Source: CAZLMW01 sp964560875 (GTDB taxonomy: Bacteria; Myxococcota_A; UBA9042). From it: DNA of 64,000 nt. The notes below the pieces were generated by a model, which made no database searches, had not been told where the DNA came from, and saw only the letters and a program-made list of their open reading frames with translations. Shown here in pieces: positions 33,510 to 41,149 of the stretch. A program made the translations under genes and the position numbers. Each line of letters begins with the position of its first letter. Position 1 is the stretch's first letter. Location: NCBI GenBank assembly GCA_964560875.1, contig CAZLMW010000010.1, positions 31,305 to 95,304 on the forward strand, in the 5' to 3' direction.

Positions 33510-34819
33510 AGACCGGGCTACGGCTGCTCGCTTACGCGGTCGCCCTGGTCCTGACGGTCGTGCTCACCGCCGACGTCGAAACCGTTGCGTTCACCGTGAT
33601 GGACGGGCGCGTTGTCGTCGAGCTCGTCAGCTGCTGCACACGCCCCTCGACAGGCAAAATCAACCCCGAGTGGGCCCCCGATCCGGCCAATTCGGGGGAG
33701 TGGATGCCCGTCGTCGACCCCGACGGAGCGGCGTATCCCGCCGGGCACAAGCACGACGCGTACTTCACCGGCAAAAAGGCGCCCGCCAAGCCCGCCGGAC
33801 CGTCCAAGCGCTACGTGTACGCCGAAGATGCTCCGCTTTCCGTCAAGCTGGCCGACCGATTCGTCGGGCTGAAATACGTCAGCTTTCCACAGTTCGACGC
33901 CGACCCCGACGGCAGCCTGACACCCAAGGGGCTGGACGAGGTGAAAGCGTCGCTCAAGCGCATTTACGGCGACGATGCGTTCATCAAGAAGATCGGCGAA
34001 GGTGGCTTCCAGGTCGTGTTCCTGGTGTTTCCCAAGAAGGGTCGCAAGGTCGTCGCCAAGGTCCGCAAGATCCCGCCGACGCTGTCCTTGCCGGTGCGCA
34101 AACAGAACATCGACAACGCCATCTGGGATATGCGGCGCGACCTCGCGATGGAGGTCATCGCTGTTGGCGCCGTGCGACGGGCGACATACCGGCTCGCGGA
34201 CGGAACACCGGCGCCTTTCCTCGTCGACGGCAAACCGGCGCGCCTTACCAACGGGCCGCCGGTCGCGCTTGCCCGAGTGGCGTCCATCACCAACACCGCC
34301 CTGCTCGCCCGCGGCATCGTGCAACAGGAGCTCGTCAGCTTCCGCGCTTCCAAGCCATTCAAGGCGTACATGAAAGAGGACCCGGAGAAGCCCGACGGAT
34401 GGCGACAGCGCGCGGTGAAGCTCGCCGAACAGGCCACCGACGCAAACGCAGACGACGTCGCGACGTTCCTCGACAAGTTCTACAAGCCGTCCAAGTTCGG
34501 GCCCGATGTCATCAAGATCCACGCGTGGCTGCAGGGATGTCGCAAATACCGGCGGTTTCCGACGATCGCGACGATGTGCAGACTCGCGCGCGTTTCGTAC
34601 AACATTCCAGACGATTTCGACGACCGCCTACGGGCGCTCGAGCAGCTCTACCGAGACACCGCCGGCGAAGTGATTCGCTTTCATCGGCACAATTTCTACG
34701 ACGGCAGCGGCAACGATGCGGCGGACGGGAAGGTGCGCGAGGTCGGGATCGACTACAACCATGGCCGCAACGCCGGCTGGGATGCGCCCGCCGGGCAGTT
34801 TGCGCTTTGGGACTGGTAA
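33506..34819 (+). CDS. exported protein with kinase-like glycine loop, unknown function
   Basis: The 437-residue protein has a basic start and hydrophobic helix (about 4-22), so it is probably exported or membrane-anchored. Residues ~165-190 read IGEGGFQVVFLVFPKKGRK followed by VVAKVRKI, which looks like a protein-kinase glycine-rich loop and VAxK lysine. A following helix (DMRRDLAMEVIAV) could supply the alphaC glutamate. No HRD or DFG motif was seen; a late DYNHGRNAGWDA near the C-terminus is the best candidate for a metal-binding site. It is translationally coupled to the LLM oxidoreductase. Not recognised as a known family; the kinase-like assignment is an inference from motifs only. Confidence 0.6.
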   Translation: MKTGLRLLAYAVALVLTVVLTADVETVAFTVMDGRVVVELVSCCTRPSTGKINPEWAPDPANSGEWMPVVDPDGAAYPAGHKHDAYFTGKKAPAKPAGPSKRYVYAEDAPLSVKLADRFVGLKYVSFPQFDADPDGSLTPKGLDEVKASLKRIYGDDAFIKKIGEGGFQVVFLVFPKKGRKVVAKVRKIPPTLSLPVRKQNIDNAIWDMRRDLAMEVIAVGAVRRATYRLADGTPAPFLVDGKPARLTNGPPVALARVASITNTALLARGIVQQELVSFRASKPFKAYMKEDPEKPDGWRQRAVKLAEQATDANADDVATFLDKFYKPSKFGPDVIKIHAWLQGCRKYRRFPTIATMCRLARVSYNIPDDFDDRLRALEQLYRDTAGEVIRFHRHNFYDGSGNDAADGKVREVGIDYNHGRNAGWDAPAGQFALWDW

Positions 34820-34849
34820 TCGCCGGACATTCGGCGAGGGGAGGCCGCG

Positions 34850-37800
34850 ATGGCCAGGTTGAGCATCGTCGTGCTTGCGCTGGGCGTGATCGTCGGCTGC
34901 AGCGATCCGGAGCCCGAGGGCAAGGACAATGGCGACAAGGACGCGGCATCGGTGGCCGATTCGACCTCGGACGCCACCACTTCTGGCGGCGGCGATAAGG
35001 CAGCAATGAAGCTGGTCGAGGCGGTCAAAGAGACCGAGTCCTGGCAAATCGCCGGCCTCAAGGCCCCTGTGCACGTGGTGCGAACCAAGGGCAACGTTGC
35101 GCACATCTACGCCGCTGATCGCGCGGATCTGTCGCGGGTGCATGGATTCGTCGCCGCCCGTGACCGGTTCTTCGTCATGGACATGATGCGGCGCCTCGGA
35201 CAGGGCCGAGTCAGCGAGGTTTTCGGCGACGTCGCGCTCGGGGCCGATATCCAGTCGCGCGGGACCGGGATGACGATGGTGGCCGACCGGGTCTGCAACG
35301 CGCTGAGCGACGAGATGAAGACCATCGTCGACGCGTACGCCGCGGGCGTGAACGCGTACATCGCCGCTGTCAAAGCCGACAAGCTGCCGCCACCGTCCGA
35401 GCTGAAGTTGGCCTCGGGCTTGCTGGGGTACAAGCAGCCGTCCGACGCGATGCACGCGTTCGAGCGGCGCGATGTGTGCGCTGCGGTCGCTGTCGTCCTC
35501 TTCCAGCAGGGGTATGAGAGCGACGACATCAAGCGGGCGGCGCGTCGTGCGTCTGTGGAGTCCGCAACGCAGAGCAAGAACCTCGCCGGATGGCGCAGAA
35601 AGGGGCTGCTGACCGACGTCATCGGTCGCCAGGCGCCGTTGTACAAGGTGACGACGACACCAGGATATGGACTGGACGGAACCGCAAGCCCGCCTCCACC
35701 GCAGGGTGGCGCCGCCAACTCTGCGTCCGCTTCCAAGGTGCCGGCAACCGGGACGAAGACGGTACACAACCTCGCCCACCTCCGACGGCCGCCTCATTTT
35801 CCGTCCTACGCGCAGCTGAACGCGTTGAGCGGACGGCTTGATGCGTTCGGGGATCGCCTCGGCAAATCCGAGCGTGGCAGCTTCGGCAGCAATATCTGGG
35901 CGGTCGCGGGCACACACACGAAGTCGGGCGGCGCCCTGCTGGCCTCAGACGGCCACCTGTCGCTGTCGGTGCCGGCGCTGTTTTGGCAAATCGGGCTCGA
36001 CACCGCGGTCTTCGGCGGCGGCAAGACACACCAGACCGGTTTGACGTTCGCCGGCTTGCCTGTGATGGCGGCCGGCACCAACGGTGACCTCGCGTGGAGC
36101 AACACGTACCTCTACGGCGATATCACCGACTACTACGCCGAACAACTCACGTTGGACGCCGCCGGCGCGCCGGTTTCGATCGTGCACGGCGGCGAGACCA
36201 AGAAGCTCATCAAGGTCGTGGAGAAGTACGACACGGCCAAGGTCAGTCTGTTGGGCAGTCCCGGCGGCAACAAGAAGATCGCGCGCTACGAAACGTGGGA
36301 CGGCCGCCGGCTCGTCGACATCGAAGGCCGGGTGCCGACCGAGGAAGAGATCGCCGACCCGTCCAAGCTCAGCAAGGGCGAGACCATGGTCAACCTCCTG
36401 GGCGAATGGGTGATCCCCGGCGACAAGAACAAGGACGGCAACATCACCGCCATCACCATGGACCTGACCACGTTCGATGTCGGGGACACGCCGACGTTCG
36501 TCGACCGGATCGGCCACGCGAAAACGGTCACCGAGGCGCGCAATGCTCAAAAAGGGCTGGTCGGTTGGGCGCAGAACACGATGTACGCCGACCGCCACGG
36601 CAACATCGCCTACTCGGGCTACAACCCCACTCCCTGCCGTTCCTACCTCGAGAGGGTCAACGGCACGTTCGCGGCCGACTCCAACCCACAGGAGCTGCTC
36701 GACGGCGCGAAGTATCGCGGCTTTGTGGTGTCGCTCAAGAGCAACGGCGAAGCTGACGAAGAGGCCGATAGTAAGGATCCTTATAAATGCCTCATACCGT
36801 TTGGACAGTGGCCGCAGGCACAGAATCCTTCGAAGGGTTACATCGTCAACGCGAACAACGACTTCTCGGGCACCAGCGTCGACGGCGTGTTCGGCAACGA
36901 CAAGTGGTATGTCGGCGGCCCCTGGGTGCTCGGCCTGCGCGCCAAACAGCTCGACGATGCGGTCGCCGCAGCCGCTTCCAGCAAGAAGGCCGATATCCCC
37001 TCGATGCAGGCTGCCCAGGCGCTGCACAAGTCGCTGTTAGGTTGCACGGTGGCGCCGATTTTCAAGTCGGCCGTGGCCCGCGCGAAGGCGCTGGCTGCCA
37101 AGGATAAGACCAACCTCAACGCCGACGAGAAGGACGCCGTCGCAGCGCACGCCAAGGTCAGCAAGGCCGCCGATGACGCCATCGCGCGCATGGACGCATG
37201 GGTCAAGCGCGGCTGTCCGGCCGAATCCGGGGTCGAGACGTTCTACCACCAGCCCACGGCGGACCAGAAAACCGACGCCGTCGCGACGATGATCTTCAAC
37301 GCTGCGTTCGCCGAGCTGCTCGGCGCGATCTGGGCCGATGAGGGCGTGCACCTCGACGCCGTCGACGTCCTGCGTGCGACCATCACGATTCTACAGGGCC
37401 GCGGTAAGGACAACCCCGCCAAGCTGGCGTCATGGCGCATCCCGACCGAAGAGAGCGTGTTCTTCGACAACGCCGTAACCACGCACGAGGAGACGAGCGA
37501 TACAATCCTCATGCAGGCGCTCGCCAACGCGTTGACCAAGCTCGCCAGCAAGGAAAAGTTCGGCACCGACGACGCGAGCAAGTGGCTGTGGGGGCTGGAG
37601 CACGTGGTCGAGTTCAAGTGGCTGCTGGCGTCATTCCTGGACGGCCAACCGGCGCTCGCCAGCATCGGGGAGCTGTTCTCGATCACACCTGCCAAGGTTC
37701 CGCTGGCCGACAAGTTCGACAAGGGCGACCCGCGCAAGAACCTCGAAGGATTCCCGCGTCCCGGCGACTACGGCGGACCGGACGCAGCGGCTCCCAACGC

Positions 37801-38065
37801 GATTCGTGGCTACAACGGCGGCGCCGCGTCGTGGAACTTCCGCTACAGCCACGGACCGGTCATGCGGATGGTCATCGAGCTTGGGCCGGGCGACGCCAAG
37901 AAGGGCGAAAACATCATCCCCGGCGGCCAAAGCGCGCTGACGGACAGCGACAACTTCGATGACCAGGTGCGGGTCTGGCTCGGCAACAAGACGTGGACGA
38001 TGCCGTTGACCGTCGAAGCCGTGACGAAGGCCGCGATCGGCCGCGAAGTGTACCGGGCGAAGTAG
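34850..38065 (+). CDS. penicillin acylase family (S45) lipoprotein
   Basis: The 1,071-residue protein has a lipobox ending VIVGC (Cys17), an acidic linker, then the Ntn-hydrolase precursor. Residues ~75-125 hold HIYAADRADLSRVHGFVAARD and the RRLGQGRVSEVFG typical of the alpha chain. Ser347 in GSFGSNIWAVAG is the expected autoprocessing nucleophile at the start of the beta chain, followed by GGALLASDGHL and AGTNGDLAWSNT. It is longer than typical (about 800) because of several inserts. Members cleave amide bonds of acyl-homoserine lactones, beta-lactams or lipopeptides. GGGAGG precedes the ATG. The real substrate is unknown. Confidence 0.88.
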   Translation: MARLSIVVLALGVIVGCSDPEPEGKDNGDKDAASVADSTSDATTSGGGDKAAMKLVEAVKETESWQIAGLKAPVHVVRTKGNVAHIYAADRADLSRVHGFVAARDRFFVMDMMRRLGQGRVSEVFGDVALGADIQSRGTGMTMVADRVCNALSDEMKTIVDAYAAGVNAYIAAVKADKLPPPSELKLASGLLGYKQPSDAMHAFERRDVCAAVAVVLFQQGYESDDIKRAARRASVESATQSKNLAGWRRKGLLTDVIGRQAPLYKVTTTPGYGLDGTASPPPPQGGAANSASASKVPATGTKTVHNLAHLRRPPHFPSYAQLNALSGRLDAFGDRLGKSERGSFGSNIWAVAGTHTKSGGALLASDGHLSLSVPALFWQIGLDTAVFGGGKTHQTGLTFAGLPVMAAGTNGDLAWSNTYLYGDITDYYAEQLTLDAAGAPVSIVHGGETKKLIKVVEKYDTAKVSLLGSPGGNKKIARYETWDGRRLVDIEGRVPTEEEIADPSKLSKGETMVNLLGEWVIPGDKNKDGNITAITMDLTTFDVGDTPTFVDRIGHAKTVTEARNAQKGLVGWAQNTMYADRHGNIAYSGYNPTPCRSYLERVNGTFAADSNPQELLDGAKYRGFVVSLKSNGEADEEADSKDPYKCLIPFGQWPQAQNPSKGYIVNANNDFSGTSVDGVFGNDKWYVGGPWVLGLRAKQLDDAVAAAASSKKADIPSMQAAQALHKSLLGCTVAPIFKSAVARAKALAAKDKTNLNADEKDAVAAHAKVSKAADDAIARMDAWVKRGCPAESGVETFYHQPTADQKTDAVATMIFNAAFAELLGAIWADEGVHLDAVDVLRATITILQGRGKDNPAKLASWRIPTEESVFFDNAVTTHEETSDTILMQALANALTKLASKEKFGTDDASKWLWGLEHVVEFKWLLASFLDGQPALASIGELFSITPAKVPLADKFDKGDPRKNLEGFPRPGDYGGPDAAAPNAIRGYNGGAASWNFRYSHGPVMRMVIELGPGDAKKGENIIPGGQSALTDSDNFDDQVRVWLGNKTWTMPLTVEAVTKAAIGREVYRAK

Positions 38066-38080
38066 CTGGGGGCCGCAACG

Positions 38081-39022
38081 ATGCCGTACGGCATGAAACA
38101 GCGACGATCCGGCGTGAAACCGCCGTCTGTCGGGCTGCCCATCGCGGTCGCCTCGTTTGCGGTTGCGTTGTCGATCGCCTTGCTGGTCGGCTGGACGATC
38201 ATCATCCTTCAGTATAGCGAATTGTCGCAGCGCTTTGCTGAACATTCATGGCTACTTCCGACAGGTATTGTCGCGTTTTCGATCATCTTGCTGACGCTCG
38301 TTCTCGGGAGCATTTACCTGGTTCGGCAGATGCTCGAAGCCCGCCGCCAGGTGAAGTTCATCGACTCGGTGACCCACGAACTGAAGAGCCCGTTGGCCTC
38401 GATTCGACTCGGCCTGGAGACGCTAGCTCGCAGCGGCATCGCAGACTCGCAGCGCGAACAACTGCGGCAGATGATGTTGGAGGACGTCGAGCGGCTTAAT
38501 GCGTTCATCGAACGTGTGCTGCAGGCGAGTCGCTTGCCGGTGGACCGGGTCGGCCAGGAGGTCGATGACATTCCGATGCGCGCGATGGTCAACGACTGCG
38601 TGGAGCGGGTGCGGCGCCGGTACAACACCGACCGGTCTTGTTTTCACATGCAGGTGCCCGACGACATCGTGCTGCGCAGCGATCGCACGGCGCTCGAGGC
38701 CGTGCTGACCAATCTGTTGGACAATGCGGTGAAATACAGCGACGCGCCGCCCAACATTGAAGTTCACGCGCGACGCAGTAACGGCGACGTGGTGATCGAC
38801 GTGCGCGACAAGGGAATCGGCATCCCGCGCGCGCAGCTGGGCCGGATCTTTGACCGTTTCCACAGGGTCCCGACGACCGAGGTGAGCAAACGCAAGGGCA
38901 CGGGACTGGGCCTGTACGTCGTCAAGGGGCTGGTCGATCAGCTCGACGGCCACGTGCAGGTTGATTCGGAAGGGACCGGCAAAGGCACAACAATGACCGT
39001 CGTCTTGCGCAGCGCGACATGA
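38081..39022 (+). CDS. membrane sensor histidine kinase
   Basis: The 313-residue protein has two transmembrane helices (about 19-43 and 60-82) with only a very short external loop, so it may sense within the membrane or through a partner. The H-box FIDSVTHELKSPLASIR gives phospho-acceptor His99. The ATPase part has NLLDNAVKYS, VRDKGIGIP and KRKGTGLGLYVVK. No HAMP or PAS domain. The last bases overlap the ATG of the OmpR-type regulator, a standard cognate pair. It lies 15 bases after the acylase gene, so control of or by that enzyme is possible. Confidence 0.92.
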   Translation: MPYGMKQRRSGVKPPSVGLPIAVASFAVALSIALLVGWTIIILQYSELSQRFAEHSWLLPTGIVAFSIILLTLVLGSIYLVRQMLEARRQVKFIDSVTHELKSPLASIRLGLETLARSGIADSQREQLRQMMLEDVERLNAFIERVLQASRLPVDRVGQEVDDIPMRAMVNDCVERVRRRYNTDRSCFHMQVPDDIVLRSDRTALEAVLTNLLDNAVKYSDAPPNIEVHARRSNGDVVIDVRDKGIGIPRAQLGRIFDRFHRVPTTEVSKRKGTGLGLYVVKGLVDQLDGHVQVDSEGTGKGTTMTVVLRSAT

Positions 39023-39771
39023 ACGAGACAAGATTGGGCGAGATGAGCGAGATGAGCGACGACCCAATCCGCATCCTCCTGGTTGACGACGAGGACCATC
39101 TCGCGGCGGGCTTGAAGCTCAACTTTGAGCTCGAAGGGTATGCGGTCGATATCGCCGCGACGACGCGCGAGGCTGCCCGCTTGTTGGTGCGGCCCGATGC
39201 GTTCGCCGCGATCGTGTTGGACGTGATGCTGCCCGATCTGGACGGGTTCACGCTGTGTCAAAGGCTGCGCGATTCGGGCAACTACACGCCCGTCATCATG
39301 CTCACGGCGCGCGCCGACCCCGAAGATCGCGTGCGCGGACTCGAGGCGGGTGCCGACGATTACCTGGTCAAGCCATTCCTGCTCGATGAGCTGCTCGCGC
39401 GGGTTCGTAGCCTGATTCGGAGGGCGCGCTGGGACCAGGCGCGCGCCGGTGGGGCCGCCGTGGCCGATACGCTGCAGTTTGGCGAAGCGTCGGTCGATTT
39501 CGCGACGTGTGAGGCGACGATTCGCGGCCAGCCGCTGCACCTGACGCGCCTTGAGCTCGATCTGCTGAAGTACTTCGCCGAGCACCCCGGGCGGGTTCTG
39601 TCGCGGCAAGAGCTGCTTGAAAACGTCTGGCACCTGCGCAACTACCCAAACACGAGGACGGTCGACAACTTCGTGGCACGGCTGCGCAAACACTTCGAAC
39701 CCCAGCCGCGACGACCGGTGCACATCCTCAGCGTCCGCGGTGCTGGGTACCGCTTTGTGGCCAATCCCTGA
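39019..39771 (+). CDS. OmpR/PhoB-family response regulator
   Basis: The 250-residue protein has a receiver domain (about 17-130) with the acidic pair VDDED, phospho-acceptor Asp68 (VLDVMLP), the conserved Thr in MLTARA and Lys in DDYLVKPF. A winged-helix DNA-binding domain (about 150-250) ends VRGAGYRFVANP, as in PhoB. ATG 39019 forms ATGA with the kinase stop. Partner of the preceding sensor kinase; target genes are unknown. Confidence 0.95.
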   Translation: MNETRLGEMSEMSDDPIRILLVDDEDHLAAGLKLNFELEGYAVDIAATTREAARLLVRPDAFAAIVLDVMLPDLDGFTLCQRLRDSGNYTPVIMLTARADPEDRVRGLEAGADDYLVKPFLLDELLARVRSLIRRARWDQARAGGAAVADTLQFGEASVDFATCEATIRGQPLHLTRLELDLLKYFAEHPGRVLSRQELLENVWHLRNYPNTRTVDNFVARLRKHFEPQPRRPVHILSVRGAGYRFVANP

Positions 39772-39865
39772 AAGCGCCCACCGCCTTTAACTCGCGGCGA
39801 TTTAACAAGCCGCCGGGCACGGGCTAACGTGGGACCACTGCAAACACCGGGACCGCGAGGAATCG

Positions 39866-40483
39866 ATGGCCACGATCGTCGTCAAGCTGCGTGGACGCGA
39901 GATGAAGCGTCACGCAATTGTCAGCAAAATCACCCGCATCGGCCGCGACACGACGAATGACGTGTCCATCGACAACCCGGGCATTTCGCGCGTCCACGCA
40001 TCGGTGCGCTACCAGGGCGGCCGCTTTCACGTGGTCGATGAGGGCAGCGTCAACGGCATCTTCGTCAACGGCGACGAGATCGATGATCTCATCCTGGCGG
40101 ACGGCGACGAGATCCAAATCGGTAAGTTCACGGCCGTCTTCCTGGACGCGGGTGGCGCGCATCCGCAGGACCTGCTGAGCGGTCCCGTCGGGCACACGAC
40201 CCCGGTCAATCCGGTCGAAACAACGGCGATCTCCCTCAACGATCTGCACAAGATGATCGACTCGCGGCGCGAGGAAGCGGGCAAACACGACACGGCTAAC
40301 GTTCGCAAACCGAAGCCCCCATCAAACCCGCCGCATCGCCGCTTTGACACGTTCGTTGGCGCGCCCGAAGACACCGCCGGAGAGGACAAGACGCAGCAGC
40401 TGCTTGTTGTCGCGATAGGCATGATGGGCGTAATCGTGCTTGCGCTCGCCGGCATCGTTGTTTACTTGGTCACCAAGTCCTGA
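39866..40483 (+). CDS. FHA-domain protein with C-terminal membrane anchor
   Basis: The 205-residue protein has an N-terminal FHA domain (about 1-95) with the phosphothreonine-binding signature RIGRDTTNDVSIDNPGISRVHASV and a late EGSVNGIFVNG, all key Arg/Ser/His/Asn residues present. A Pro/Lys-rich linker leads to one C-terminal helix (LLVVAIGMMGVIVLALAGIV), so it is probably tail-anchored with the FHA domain in the cytosol. It would read phosphothreonine made by kinases such as the one at 23507. GAGG precedes the ATG. Confidence 0.9.
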   Translation: MATIVVKLRGREMKRHAIVSKITRIGRDTTNDVSIDNPGISRVHASVRYQGGRFHVVDEGSVNGIFVNGDEIDDLILADGDEIQIGKFTAVFLDAGGAHPQDLLSGPVGHTTPVNPVETTAISLNDLHKMIDSRREEAGKHDTANVRKPKPPSNPPHRRFDTFVGAPEDTAGEDKTQQLLVVAIGMMGVIVLALAGIVVYLVTKS

Positions 40484-40558
40484 GCGTCGCGCCTCTGCCG
40501 CCGCTCCTTGCCAGTCCCCGTTTCGGGTCGGCGTGAAGGTGGACGAAAGGGGGCCGCC

Positions 40559-41122
40559 ATGCCGCTGCGTGTACGACTCGACCAACTGACGAGCGGCCCG
40601 CTACGCGAAGACCGCAAGCTCGCCATGGACTGGTGCGGCGAACGGCTGGGAAACCACTTTCAGGCCAAGGAGTCGGCGTTCCAGGTCGCGATCGAGGTCC
40701 GGCGGGCGGCGCAAGTCGTCGAAGCCAAGTGCCACATCGTCGGTGCCTTCGACCTTGGCTGTAGCCGTTGTGGCGACACCGTCACGTTGCGCGTCGATAC
40801 GGTGTTCACGCACCGCTTCGTTCCCTCGGGCGGTCTCGATGCAGGCGACAGCGATGAATCGGAGTCCTTGTTCACGGCCGATCCGGACGTCAGCGAACAC
40901 GACGGGCGCGAGGTCGACTTGGCCCCCCTCTGCGTCGAATACACCATCTTGGCGATCCCCTACGCGCCGTCATGCGTCGATGCGCCCGCTGGACCCTGTG
41001 AGAAATGGTCAGATGAGCCCGCGGTGTTCGGCGACGTGCCGCCGGAAGAGGACGAAGAAGATCTGTCGCCGTGGGCCGCACTCAAGGGGCTCAAGCTCCC
41101 GAGCAAGAACGAGCAGTCCTAG
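40559..41122 (+). CDS. yceD: YceD/DUF177 family protein
   Basis: The 187-residue protein has the DUF177 pattern: an N-terminal beta-rich half, GAFDLGCSRCGDTVTLRV with its CxxC, and the LAPLCVEYTILAIPYAPSC end, where the family normally reads DLxxxxxEexLLxLPxxPxC. YceD is linked to 23S rRNA accumulation and is usually followed by rpmF. Here the next gene is convergent and unrelated. ATG 40559 follows AAGGGGG; an ATG at 40508 would add a poorly conserved leader. The acidic tail (EEDEEDLSPWAAL) resembles the linker to L32 neighbours elsewhere. Confidence 0.8.
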   Translation: MPLRVRLDQLTSGPLREDRKLAMDWCGERLGNHFQAKESAFQVAIEVRRAAQVVEAKCHIVGAFDLGCSRCGDTVTLRVDTVFTHRFVPSGGLDAGDSDESESLFTADPDVSEHDGREVDLAPLCVEYTILAIPYAPSCVDAPAGPCEKWSDEPAVFGDVPPEEDEEDLSPWAALKGLKLPSKNEQS

Positions 41123-41149
41123 AAGATCCGTCCAGGCAGCTGCTCATCG

